From contig NZ_CP007440.1 of the NCBI RefSeq assembly GCF_001579845.1, positions 4,424,029 to 4,488,028 on the forward strand: a stretch of DNA of 64,000 nt, in the 5' to 3' direction. This stretch comes from Rhodoplanes sp. Z2-YC6860. GTDB taxonomy: Bacteria > Pseudomonadota > Alphaproteobacteria > Rhizobiales > Xanthobacteraceae. The translations under genes were made by a program, and so were the position numbers. The notes under the pieces were generated by a model, which searched no databases, had not been told where the DNA came from, and saw nothing but the letters and a program-made list of their open reading frames with translations. Shown here piece by piece: positions 56,279-64,000 of this stretch. The first letter of the stretch is position 1. Each line of letters opens with the position of its first letter.

Positions 56279-58849
56279 TCACTCGCCCTTGAGCTTGCGA
56301 AGCGGCCGCTCGCTTTCGCGCAACTGCTCCTCGACCTGCCGGCGGTCGCTGACATCGACGAAGGTGATGACCACGCCGTCGATCTTGTCTTCCACGGTGC
56401 GATAGGGCCGCAACCGCATGTCGTACCATTTTCCGGTGCGGCTCTTCACCTCGCGGCGGATCGGAGCAAGGTCGGCCAGCACCGCGCGCGCATCCTTGAT
56501 CAGACCGTCATATTCGAGCTGATGCGCAAAATCGGTGATCGGCCGCCCTTCGTCGACCGGCGTGATGCTGAACAGCTCGGTGACGCGATCGGTGAAGCGC
56601 TTGATGCGCAGGCCAGCGTCGAGGAACAACGTGCCGAAGTCGGTCGCCGCCATCAGGTTTTGCAGGTCGCTGTGGGCGCGCGAAATCGCCTCGAGCTTGA
56701 GCTTCAGTTCGCTGTTGACGGTCTGCAGCTCCTCGTTGATCGACTGCAATTCCTCTTTGCTGGTTACCAGCTCCTCGGAGGTGGAGCGGTATTCCTCGTT
56801 GATCGACTGCAGCTCTTCGTTGGCGGCGCGAAGCTCTTCGTTGGCGGCGTCGGACTCCTCGCGCACGGTGCGCAGACGCGCCTGCGTCAGCTCCAGCTCC
56901 TGGGTGAGACGGCGCACGGTCTCATCGGTGGCGCGCTCCTCGGTGCCGCGACTCTCCTCGATCTCGTCGCCCTCGATGAACATCACCACGGCGTTGCGCG
57001 CTTCGCCAAGCTCATCGATCTCCGCGGCTCTGACCTGGATCAGCACGCGGTGTGCCGTACCGTTGAATCTCACCGGGATGGGCAGACTCAATGTCGCCGC
57101 CTGCTGCTCGAACACCCGATGCAGGGCTGAGCGCAGCTCGAATCTGAGCTCCGTGCGCACGAGATCGACAACGTCGCCGGTCAGCGATCCGCCCGAGGGC
57201 TGCAGGAAACGCCCAGCGCTGTCGGAGAGGTGCACCACGCGATGCGTCTCGTCGACCAGGATGCTCGGCGGCGCGAGCTTCTCGAGCGCCCGGCGATGCG
57301 CCACTGCGTCGTTGAACGCAGCCGACGGGTTCATCGAACGGCCGATCTGCGCGACCTGCTCGCGCACGCGGATCGGCCCGAGCAGACGGGGCAGCAGCCG
57401 CGGCTTCTCGCCGGCGTTCACGGTCGACTGATAGATGCGGGCGTTCCGGTCGAGGCTGCGGAACATCCCGGCCGGGTTGTCGGCGGTCTCCGAGGAGCCG
57501 AGCAGCAGGAAACCGCCCGGATTGAGTGCGTAGTTGAAGGTGCTGATGACTTGCTCCTGCAATTCGCGGTCGAGATAGATCAGCACGTTGCGGCAGGAGA
57601 TCAGGTCGACGCGCGAGAAGGGAGGATCCTTGAGCAGGTCGTGATGGGCGAACAGCACAACGTCGCGCAGTTCCTGGCGAACGCGGTAGTTGTCGCCCTC
57701 GCGGGTGAAGAAGCGGCGCAGCCGGTCCTCACTGACGTCGGCCTCGATCACGCTCGGATAGCGGCCCTCGCGGGCGACCGCGAGCGCCCGGGCGTCAAGG
57801 TCGGAGGCAAACACCTGGATCGGCGGCCGCAGGTCGTGCCGGCCGGCTTCCTCCAGCAGCAGCATCGCGACCGAATAGGCCTCTTCGCCGGTGGCACAGC
57901 CGCCGACCCAGACCCGAAGCGGTTCTTCCAGATTGGCGCCTTCGAAGAGATGCGGCAGCGTCAGCTTGCGCAGGCCTTCGAAGGCCTCGGTGTCGCGGAA
58001 GAATGTGGTGACGGAAATCAGGAGGTCGGCCAGCAGCGCCTGCGCTTCGTCGTTGTTCTGGCGCAGCGCATCGTAATAGTCGGCCAGATCGTTACAGCGC
58101 ATGACCTGGATGCGCCGCGCAATCCGGCGCAGCACGGTCGAGCGCTTGTATTTCGAGAAGTCGTGGCCGGTGCGGATGCGCAAGTGCGCCAGGATGCGGC
58201 GGAGTTGCTCCTCGTCGACTTGCGGCGAGTCGGCGATCGACGCCCCCTGTTTGAGCCGGATGAGATCGGCGAGCCGCCCCGCAAGCTCGCGCACCGGCAG
58301 CACCACGTCGACCACGCCGGTGGCCATCGCGCTACGCGGCATCGAAGCGTATTCGGCCTCGGCCGGATCCTGCACCAGGATGATGCCGCCCGATTCCTTG
58401 ACGGCGCGTACGCCGACCGAGCCGTCGGTCCCGGCGCCGCTGAAGATCACCGCAAAGCCGTCGCCGAGACGCTCGGCCACGGAGCGGAAGAACTGATCGA
58501 TCGGAGAGCGCAAGCCGTGCGGCTCTTCAAAGTCCGAGGCCGTGATCTCGTGATCGACCATCTTGAGCTCGCGGGCCGGCGGGATCACGTAGACATGGTT
58601 GGCTTGGAGCTTCTGCCGTTCGCCGACTGGAACCACAGGCATCTTGGTCCGCGACGACAGGATACCCGCAAGTTCGCTGCGACGCTCGGGATCGAGATGC
58701 ACCACCACGACAAAGGTCGCGCCGGTGTCGGCCGGCATGGTCTCGAAGAACGCTTGCAGCGGACGCAGTCCTCCGGCGGACGCACCGATGGCGACCACCA
58801 CGGGTTCGTCCGGTCGGCGAGGATTTGCAACGTTCTCTTCGGAGGCCAT
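56279..58849 (-). CDS. CheB-CheR fusion protein with coiled coil and PAS domain
   Basis: An approximately 856-residue cytoplasmic hybrid. CheB methylesterase domain (about 10-190) with Ser in AIGASAGGLRPL, His in VVHLDPERRS and Asp in SGAGTDGSVGV. CheR methyltransferase domain (about 215-480) with SAM-binding VWVGGCATGEEAYSVAMLLL, VFASDLDARAL and SCRNVLIYLD. Then a PAS-like segment, a long coiled coil (about 630-730, repeats of EELQSINEE), and a final PAS with PAC. No receiver domain, MCP or CheA is adjacent, so it may be a non-flagellar signalling protein. The ATG at 58849 is chosen; a TTG at 58876 would add nine residues. Confidence 0.9.
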   Translation of the reverse strand: MASEENVANPRRPDEPVVVAIGASAGGLRPLQAFFETMPADTGATFVVVVHLDPERRSELAGILSSRTKMPVVPVGERQKLQANHVYVIPPARELKMVDHEITASDFEEPHGLRSPIDQFFRSVAERLGDGFAVIFSGAGTDGSVGVRAVKESGGIILVQDPAEAEYASMPRSAMATGVVDVVLPVRELAGRLADLIRLKQGASIADSPQVDEEQLRRILAHLRIRTGHDFSKYKRSTVLRRIARRIQVMRCNDLADYYDALRQNNDEAQALLADLLISVTTFFRDTEAFEGLRKLTLPHLFEGANLEEPLRVWVGGCATGEEAYSVAMLLLEEAGRHDLRPPIQVFASDLDARALAVAREGRYPSVIEADVSEDRLRRFFTREGDNYRVRQELRDVVLFAHHDLLKDPPFSRVDLISCRNVLIYLDRELQEQVISTFNYALNPGGFLLLGSSETADNPAGMFRSLDRNARIYQSTVNAGEKPRLLPRLLGPIRVREQVAQIGRSMNPSAAFNDAVAHRRALEKLAPPSILVDETHRVVHLSDSAGRFLQPSGGSLTGDVVDLVRTELRFELRSALHRVFEQQAATLSLPIPVRFNGTAHRVLIQVRAAEIDELGEARNAVVMFIEGDEIEESRGTEERATDETVRRLTQELELTQARLRTVREESDAANEELRAANEELQSINEEYRSTSEELVTSKEELQSINEELQTVNSELKLKLEAISRAHSDLQNLMAATDFGTLFLDAGLRIKRFTDRVTELFSITPVDEGRPITDFAHQLEYDGLIKDARAVLADLAPIRREVKSRTGKWYDMRLRPYRTVEDKIDGVVITFVDVSDRRQVEEQLRESERPLRKLKGE

Positions 58850-58942
58850 CGGCGTACCAGATTCAGCACTCGACAATACGCGCGGCTCTCAAAACTGACA
58901 ACGCGCGGGCCGTTGTGCCGGACGAAATGACCGTATACGGCC

Positions 58943-58967
58943 GGAACTGGGTCTCCTCGCAGTGGTT
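58943..58967 (+). promoter_or_regulatory. EcfG-like promoter ahead of cheB
   Basis: GGAAC (58943-58947), 16 bases, GGTT (58964-58967). This departs from the EcfG consensus only at the first base of CGTT. The predicted start falls about 15 bases before the cheB ATG at 58989, a short leader that still includes GGAG. Confidence 0.5.
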
Positions 58968-58988
58968 GCCGTCGATGGAGTCCGCCTC

Positions 58989-60008
58989 ATGACCAATCGG
59001 GATATTCTGGCGATCGGCACGTCAGCGGGCGGCGTCGAGGCGCTGACGTTCCTGGCCCGGCATATGCCAGCCGATTTTCCCGCGGCCATTCTTGTCACAA
59101 TCCACCTGCCCAGCAATTCACAATCGGTTCTCGACGAGATACTGACGCGCTGCGGTCCGCTGCCGGCGAGCTTCGTCAAGAACGGTGACCGGCTGCGAAA
59201 GGGGCACTTCCATCTTGCGCCGCCGGATCGCCACCTTCTGGTCGAGGGCGAAGCGATGCTGCTGGGAAGCGGCCCGCGCGAAAGCAACTCAAGGCCGGCG
59301 ATCGATCCGATGCTGCGCTCGGCTGCGTTATGTTGCGCACCCCGCACTGTCGGCGTCGTGCTGACGGGGACCATGAGCGATGGCGCCTCGGGACTTTGGG
59401 CCTTGCACCAAAGCGGCGGCGTATCCGTGGTCCAGGACCCCCGCGACGCGGCCTTTTCAGACATGCCGGCGAATGCGTTGAACCGACTCAAGCCGGATCA
59501 CGTTGTCACGTTGGCGGCAATGCCGAAGCTCCTTGCGTCGCTTGCCGGGCAACGTGCCGGTGAGATCATGCCCGTTCCGGGAAACATCAAATTTGAAGTC
59601 GAAATCGCCAAAGGCCGCTCCTCGTCAATTCCCGAGATGGACCTGCTTGGCCATCGTTCGCCTTTGGCGTGTCCCGATTGCCACGGTGTCATGTGGGAAA
59701 TCGAAGAAGGCGAGCTTGTCCGCTACCGCTGCCATGTCGGCCACACCTACACGGCTGAGATGATGGCGCTGGCGCTCGACGAGAATCTGCGCCGCGGGCT
59801 CGGCAGTGCGTCGCGTGCGCTCGAAGAGCGCCGGGCGCTCGCGCGCAAACTCGAGGAGCAGGCCACACGGAATGACCGATCGATGCTCGCGGCTTCCTGG
59901 TCGCAGCGGGCGAAGGAGTTCGAGCAGGAACTCAAGGTGATCCGCGACGCCATCCGTCGGCTCGACGACATAGTGACCCGGGAAGCCATACGGACCGCAG
60001 CGGAATAG
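58989..60008 (+). CDS. CheB-type methylesterase, no receiver domain, with zinc-binding C-terminus
   Basis: A 339-residue protein: a CheB methylesterase domain (1-185; Ser in AIGTSAGGVEAL, His in VTIHLPS, Asp in TGTMSDGASGLW) without the usual N-terminal receiver. A second domain (about 220-270) has Cys/His ligands in SPLACPDCHGVMWEIEEG and VRYRCHVGHTYTAE, likely a zinc-binding module, then a helical tail. This variant is frequent in Rhizobiales near stress regulators and is not part of a flagellar chemotaxis cluster. Divergent from the CheB-CheR gene. Confidence 0.88.
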   Translation: MTNRDILAIGTSAGGVEALTFLARHMPADFPAAILVTIHLPSNSQSVLDEILTRCGPLPASFVKNGDRLRKGHFHLAPPDRHLLVEGEAMLLGSGPRESNSRPAIDPMLRSAALCCAPRTVGVVLTGTMSDGASGLWALHQSGGVSVVQDPRDAAFSDMPANALNRLKPDHVVTLAAMPKLLASLAGQRAGEIMPVPGNIKFEVEIAKGRSSSIPEMDLLGHRSPLACPDCHGVMWEIEEGELVRYRCHVGHTYTAEMMALALDENLRRGLGSASRALEERRALARKLEEQATRNDRSMLAASWSQRAKEFEQELKVIRDAIRRLDDIVTREAIRTAAE

Positions 60009-60071
60009 TTGCTGTCGCGAAGTTGTCGTATAAGAATCGCCACGCCGATCGGGCGATGTCAGGAAAGCGCC

Positions 60072-60461
60072 ATGCAGCTTTATTATTTCATTCTCAAAAC
60101 CGGCAAGCAGACGGTCCCGGATTCAGAAGGACAGGAACTGCTCGACGAGCCGGCGGCCCGGCAACACGCCGTGGCCGTTGCGCGGCAGCTCATGCAAAAC
60201 CGCGAGGCCGGCACGAGGAACTGGCGTATCCAGGTTTGCGACGACTATCTCAAGCCGCTGTTCGAGGTGTTCTTCGCAGAAATCGATGAAACCCTCGACC
60301 GCTTCCCGCCGCACGTGTCGGCATCGGTCGAATACGTGGCGCGCGCCGCCGCGAAGCTCAACGATGCCATCGGCGCGATGCAGGCGACGCTCCGAGACGT
60401 GCGGCAGACCTTGCTCCAGGCCGATCAAATCCTGTCCGCTATCCCCGGCGCGCGGGTCTGA
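60072..60461 (+). CDS. DUF6894-like protein with helical extension
   Basis: A 129-residue protein. The first 70 residues (MQLYYFILKTGKQTVPDSEG, then EPAARQHAVAVARQLMQNRE) follow the small DUF6894 family of Rhizobiales, and a helical C-terminal extension of about 55 residues (ASVEYVARAAAKLNDAIGAM) is added. AGGAAAG before the ATG at 60072. Its position between stress-controlled genes suggests a role there, but no biochemical function is known. Confidence 0.65.
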   Translation: MQLYYFILKTGKQTVPDSEGQELLDEPAARQHAVAVARQLMQNREAGTRNWRIQVCDDYLKPLFEVFFAEIDETLDRFPPHVSASVEYVARAAAKLNDAIGAMQATLRDVRQTLLQADQILSAIPGARV

Positions 60462-60464
60462 TCG

Positions 60465-61232
60465 CTATTCCCTCGCGTACATGGGGCGCGCAGCCTCGTC
60501 GCGTTCGGTAACAGTTGTGCTCGACGCCGATGACTTCAGCGCCTTCTCGTAACGCATCCGGATCGTGGCGTAGCACTCGCAAGCCGCGTGCTGCAGTTGC
60601 TCGGGCTTTTCGATCTTGATGTGGCCGCGGCGATAGCTGATCAGGCCAGCCTCCTGCAGCGTATGCGCGACGATCGACACGCTGGTGCGTCGAACGCCCA
60701 GCATCTCGGCCATGAACTCCTGGGTCAGCATGAAGTTGTCGGCGCCGAGCACGTCGCGGGTGTGAAGGAGCCATCGTGCCAGACGCTCGTTGAGCGTATG
60801 GCCGGCGTTGCAGGCTGCGGACTGCTGTGCCTGCGCCAGGATGAGCTGCTCGTGGCGGATGATCGCCTTGCGAAACTCCTCGTGGTCTCGCGCGACGTGA
60901 CGCGCGGTGTCGACGTCGAGCGCGAAGCCCGTGCCGCCGATCTGGACGATGGCCTTGTACATGGCGTCACGGTCGTCGAGGGCGGCCCCGCCGCCGACCA
61001 CGCTGTCATAACCGACCATCGCGGTTTCGATCATCTGGCCGCTGGCGAGCTCGCAGACCAGTGAAACTGCGCCTGAGCGCATGAAGTAGATGTTGCTGGT
61101 CTTGTCACCGGCGGAAAACAGCACCTGGCCGGCAGCGAAATTCTGGATACGGAGGCGCGGCCTCAGTTTTTCCAGCACCAAAGGTGAAAGCTCACGCAAC
61201 AGCAGATTCTGGTCGGGCATGCGGTCTCCCAT
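60465..61232 (-). CDS. Crp/Fnr-family transcriptional regulator
   Basis: A 255-residue regulator: cyclic-nucleotide-binding-like beta roll (about 20-130; FAAGQVLFSAGDKTSNIYFM, RSGAVSLVCELASGQMIETA) and a C-terminal winged helix (about 160-235; MLTQEFMAEMLGVRRTSVSI). It lacks the N-terminal Cys cluster of FNR, so it is not an iron-sulfur oxygen sensor of that type. Alternative start at the internal ATG at 61220. Convergent with the DUF6894 gene. It has a perfect EcfG-type promoter upstream. Confidence 0.9.
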   Translation of the reverse strand: MGDRMPDQNLLLRELSPLVLEKLRPRLRIQNFAAGQVLFSAGDKTSNIYFMRSGAVSLVCELASGQMIETAMVGYDSVVGGGAALDDRDAMYKAIVQIGGTGFALDVDTARHVARDHEEFRKAIIRHEQLILAQAQQSAACNAGHTLNERLARWLLHTRDVLGADNFMLTQEFMAEMLGVRRTSVSIVAHTLQEAGLISYRRGHIKIEKPEQLQHAACECYATIRMRYEKALKSSASSTTVTERDEAARPMYARE

Positions 61233-61275
61233 CTACGGAAACGACGTCCTCAGCTTCCGGTATGCCCGGTATCCG

Positions 61276-61301
61276 AACGTCGTGCTCCGAAACAATGTTC
61301 C
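61276..61301 (-). promoter_or_regulatory. EcfG-type general stress promoter ahead of the Crp/Fnr gene
   Basis: On the minus strand GGAAC (61301-61297), 17 bases, CGTT (61279-61276): an exact consensus match. The predicted start is about 35 bases upstream of the regulator's first codon. Confidence 0.7.
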
Positions 61302-61408
61302 CCAGAACCGACATAGGCAGTGTACACGGCACGACACAGACTTATGCGCTGTACCCGACAGAGCCGGAACTATATTTCACACGGTGATGGCTGTGACTAT
61401 GGGGCCGG

Positions 61409-62461
61409 TCAAGCCTTGGTGTTGGCCTGCGACGCGAAGGTCGGCGGGCGGCCGAGCCGCGGCACCACCACGATGCGCTCGATCTCGCCGCGCAGATAGG
61501 CGCGCAGGAAGCGCGGATAGTCCCTGAACGACACGCAGCCGTTCGAAGCGCCTTTGGGGCCAAGCATATAGGTGTGAGCGAGGATGCCATCGCGGCCGAA
61601 CATCTTGCTCTCGTCGACCGGCGTCAGGCGCAACGCCTGCACGCCGTGAAACAGCGATTCACGGAGCTTCAGCGTGTAGGTGTTGGGCGGTGTGACGCCG
61701 CGCATCCGAATTCTCGAGCTGCTCGGGTCATCCATGTGCTCGCCCAGCCCTGAATGCGCCTCGAGGCGTTCGCCATTCGGCAGGTACACGAGCTGCGCGG
61801 TGATGTCGTAGACGGCGGTGCGCGGCGGGTGCGGCTCTTCGGCGGGCTTGGCCAGCCCCGGAGGCGGGCCGAGCGAGGCGAGCTTCGGTTCGGCGGGCTT
61901 CGGCTTGGCACGCGGCAATGGAGCTTGGGGCGGCGCTTCGGGACGACGCAGCGGCAGCGCGACATCAGCCGCAGCGACCTTGGCCGACGTCGGACCGATC
62001 GAGCCGGTGACCGCGGCCGCCGCCGCAGGCTTCTCGGCTTTGATCTCAGGCAGACCGGGGGCGATCGAGGCCACACGCACGGTCTTGACCGGCAGCGCCG
62101 TGCCGAACACGAAGCGATCCTCGACCACAGCGGAGGCGGTCGGCTTTTTGGCGCCTTCCATTTTTTCAGCGACCGTCGTCGTCGCCGGAGCCAGCCAATC
62201 CTCGCCGTTGGGTGGAATCGAAAACGCAGCGACTGGCTGAATGGCCGAGCGTGCCGATGTGGACATCGCGAGCAGCCAGCCGGTGCCAAGCAGCACCAGC
62301 ATCACGGAGAATGCGCCGGCGCCGACGATCCAAAGGCCGCCGGTGATCGCCTTCAGCAGCAGGCGCCAAGGGCTGACGTGGTGTTTGGAGCGGGAACTGG
62401 ACGCAGGTTTGCGAGGCGCAGAACTCCTGCCGCGAGACGACGACGCAACCACCAACGCCAT
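61409..62461 (-). CDS. Tlde1 (DUF2778) domain protein, membrane-anchored
   Basis: A 350-residue protein: short basic cytoplasmic N-terminus, one helix (LWIVGAGAFSVMLVLLGTGW), a long Pro/Ala/Lys-rich periplasmic linker, and a C-terminal domain (about 225-345) of the Tlde1/DUF2778 type related to L,D-transpeptidases. The presumed nucleophile Cys is in GASNGCVSFRDYPRFL, with His in GLGEHMDD and in AHTYML. Tlde1 proteins act on peptidoglycan, some as secreted effectors; this anchored form is more likely a wall-modifying enzyme. A GTG 13 codons upstream (62500) is an alternative start. Confidence 0.8.
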   Translation of the reverse strand: MALVVASSSRGRSSAPRKPASSSRSKHHVSPWRLLLKAITGGLWIVGAGAFSVMLVLLGTGWLLAMSTSARSAIQPVAAFSIPPNGEDWLAPATTTVAEKMEGAKKPTASAVVEDRFVFGTALPVKTVRVASIAPGLPEIKAEKPAAAAAVTGSIGPTSAKVAAADVALPLRRPEAPPQAPLPRAKPKPAEPKLASLGPPPGLAKPAEEPHPPRTAVYDITAQLVYLPNGERLEAHSGLGEHMDDPSSSRIRMRGVTPPNTYTLKLRESLFHGVQALRLTPVDESKMFGRDGILAHTYMLGPKGASNGCVSFRDYPRFLRAYLRGEIERIVVVPRLGRPPTFASQANTKA

Positions 62462-62636
62462 GGATACTGAGCCCGACCCGACACCAACTGACTCGGGCAC
62501 AGTGACCCAACGTGGTTAAACAGACGTAAAAGCAGAAAAATTGCCGAAAATGTGATGAATGTGCTGGTTCCCCGAACCCGAGGTTCGGACGGATTGCTCA
62601 GCAGCCAATTTTGCGAAACCGCGGACTGGTGGCCGG

Positions 62637-63641
62637 CTACTGCGAGCCTTCAAGCCCGAGTTGCTTCACCATGCCGCCCCATTTCACCCGCTCGGACTTG
62701 ATGTAAACCTGCATCTCTTCGATGGACATCGGCGGATTGGGGATGAGCCCGATGCTGGCGATTTTATCGTGGACCTCGGGATCGGCCACGATGCGCTCCA
62801 TCTCGTCATGCAGCCGCTCGGCGATCGGTCGCGGCGTTTTCGCGGGCACGAGCAGCATGTGCCATGACACGCCTTCGTAGTCCGCCACGCCTGCGGCTTC
62901 GGCGAACGGCGGCGTGTCGGGCAGGAGCGGCAGCCGCTGCGATGCCGTCACCGCGAGCGCGCGGAGCTTGCCTTCCTTGACCAGCGGGATTGAGAGCCCC
63001 GCTTCATTGAAGCTTGCAGCCACATGGCGCGCGACCAGATCGGTCGCGAGCTGCGAGGTCGAGCGATACGGCACGTGCGTGGCCTCGAAGCCGAAGCGCT
63101 GCTTGGCGTACTCCATCGACATATGCTGCAGCGAGCCCGCGCCGATCGAGGCGTAGCTCAGTGGCGGATTGCTCGCCTTGGCAAGCGCGATGAACTCCGG
63201 AACGGTTTTGGCCGGCAGTGACGGATTGACCACCAGGATGAACGGCGACTTCGCATAAAGCGAGATCGGAATGAAATCGTCTGGATGGTAGGGCAGCTGC
63301 TTGTAGAGCGTGGGATTGATCGAGAGCGCGATGGCGGTCAGCACCACCAGCGTGTGACCGTCCGCGGGTGAGGTTGCAACGGCGTTGGCGGCAAGCGAGG
63401 TCGCGGCTCCCGGCTTGTTCTCGACCAGAACCGGTTTGCCGAGCGCGTGCGACAGCTTGTCCGCATAGATGCGGGCCACGGCATCCATGCCGGTGCCGGC
63501 AGCGAGAGACACCACGATGGTGACGTTCTTGGACGGATAGGTTTGCGCCTTCGCGGATGGACCAAAAACGCAAGCAAACGACCAAACAAGCCACGCCGCC
63601 ACCGCAAGGGTGGCAAGCCCCGTCCGACGTTTCACAAGCAT
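62637..63641 (-). CDS. Bug-family tripartite tricarboxylate transporter substrate-binding protein
   Basis: A 334-residue periplasmic receptor with a signal peptide (MLVKRRTGLATLAVAAWLVW). The mature start TYPSKNVTIVVSLAAGTGMD, VENKPGAATSLAANAVA and LPYHPDDFIPISLYA are typical of the Bug/TctC family, which binds carboxylates. No TctA/TctB genes are next to it, as is usual for the many orphan Bug proteins. ATG at 63641 directly after GGGGGA. Divergent from a RidA-like gene. Confidence 0.9.
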   Translation of the reverse strand: MLVKRRTGLATLAVAAWLVWSFACVFGPSAKAQTYPSKNVTIVVSLAAGTGMDAVARIYADKLSHALGKPVLVENKPGAATSLAANAVATSPADGHTLVVLTAIALSINPTLYKQLPYHPDDFIPISLYAKSPFILVVNPSLPAKTVPEFIALAKASNPPLSYASIGAGSLQHMSMEYAKQRFGFEATHVPYRSTSQLATDLVARHVAASFNEAGLSIPLVKEGKLRALAVTASQRLPLLPDTPPFAEAAGVADYEGVSWHMLLVPAKTPRPIAERLHDEMERIVADPEVHDKIASIGLIPNPPMSIEEMQVYIKSERVKWGGMVKQLGLEGSQ

Positions 63642-63748
63642 TCCCCCAGGCAATGGTTTGTGCGTATCAATGGCGGCAAAACTGCCGCAAGGCTGGACGG
63701 CTTTCCGCGCGGTTGCAAATCAAACTTCTCCATCCCGGGGCACCGAAA

Positions 63749-64000
63749 TGACATCCACCGCCGCGACCAAGGCCATTCTGCCGGCCGACATTCCGAACAC
63801 GCCGTATCGATGGGCGCGCGGCGTGCGGGCAGGGCGCTGGCTGTTCGCGACTGGCCAATGCGGCACGGATTACGTGCACGGCATGGCGCCCGAGGTGCTG
63901 CAGGCGGGCCATCCGTTCGACGGCCCGTCGAAGGAGCATCGCGAAGCGCGGCGCATTTTTGCGAACATCGACGAGGTGCTGAAAGCCGGCGGATCGAGCG
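63749..64000 (+). CDS. RidA (YjgF/YER057c) family protein, 5' part
   Basis: The first 84 residues of a protein cut by the window end. Parts such as IPNTPYRWARGVRAGRWLFA, TGQCGTDYVHGM and EHREARRIFANIDEVLKAGG follow the Rid fold (an enamine/imine deaminase or a related Rid subgroup with unknown ligand). ATG at 63749 after CCCGGGGCACC. The catalytic Arg region lies beyond the window, so activity cannot be judged. Confidence 0.65.

Noticed and set aside
60010-60071. EcfG promoter ahead of the DUF6894-like gene
   Set aside because: GGAAT-N16-TTGT differs from the consensus at both elements.

Overview
The window is high-GC chromosomal DNA of an alphaproteobacterium in the order Hyphomicrobiales (Rhizobiales), probably a Bradyrhizobium/Xanthobacteraceae-like lineage. 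The evidence is the housekeeping synteny (glnB-glnA; tig-clpP-clpX-lon-hupB with interspersed tRNAs; rplM-rpsI), alphaproteobacterial families (DUF2842, DUF6894, Tlde1/DUF2778), sigma-54 and EcfG-type promoters, several orphan solute-binding proteins (TAXI, Bug/TTT, iron-type ABC) and intergenic palindromic repeats. The genus is inferred, not shown.

Layout. 1-4.97 kb: a CDS tail, a dihydroorotate-dehydrogenase-like protein with unusual active-site motifs, a quinone-oxidoreductase-like MDR enzyme, a periplasmic binding protein plus exported alpha/beta hydrolase pair, and a small exported protein. 5.3-10.7 kb: a peptide/nickel-type ABC operon (binding protein, two permeases, fused double ATPase) behind an excellent sigma-54 promoter. 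10.9-14.4 kb: a three-gene operon of a TiaS-like (tRNA-Ile2 agmatinylcytidine synthetase N-domain) protein, a six-helix ECF S-component-like protein and a TonB-dependent receptor, with a perfect TATATTC-N4-GAATATA palindrome at its promoter. This is the best candidate for an undescribed system. A frameshifted copy of the MDR gene's 3' end (14.56-14.94 kb) and tRNA-Pro follow. 15-22.7 kb: an exopolysaccharide locus (O-antigen-ligase-like protein, polyprenyl glycosylphosphotransferase, GT4, Wzc-like protein with a degenerate kinase, polysaccharide deacetylase). 22.7-34 kb: heme A synthase, two enoyl-CoA hydratases, TAXI protein, MetY, CoA-binding protein, thioesterase, rplM-rpsI, a divergent SDR and an amidohydrolase. 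34-37.6 kb: glnA and glnB (reverse strand, sigma-54 promoter) and bifunctional NAD(P)HX repair enzyme. 37.7-47.8 kb: tRNA-Leu, tig, clpP, clpX, lon, an IS630-family element inserted in the stop codon of an FAD monooxygenase gene, hupB, tRNA-Val, tRNA-Asp. 47.9-52 kb: FAH-family hydrolase, BKACE protein, PhzS-like monooxygenase, two small soluble proteins. 52-52.95 kb: non-coding repeats and a gene remnant. 52.95-61.3 kb: a signalling island (receiver, multi-PAS histidine kinase, CheB-CheR fusion, CheB, DUF6894 protein, Crp/Fnr regulator) in which three genes carry EcfG-like general-stress promoters. 61.4-64 kb: Tlde1-domain protein, Bug-type binding protein and the start of a RidA-like gene.

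Working together: the Clp/Lon/trigger-factor block is protein quality control. glnBA and the sigma-54-driven peptide transporter suggest a shared nitrogen-limitation response. The 52.95-61.3 kb island looks like a stress-regulated sensory module. The TiaS-like/S-component/TonB operon looks like a repressor-controlled uptake-and-modification system for an unknown scarce solute. All positions were read by eye; no database search was run.
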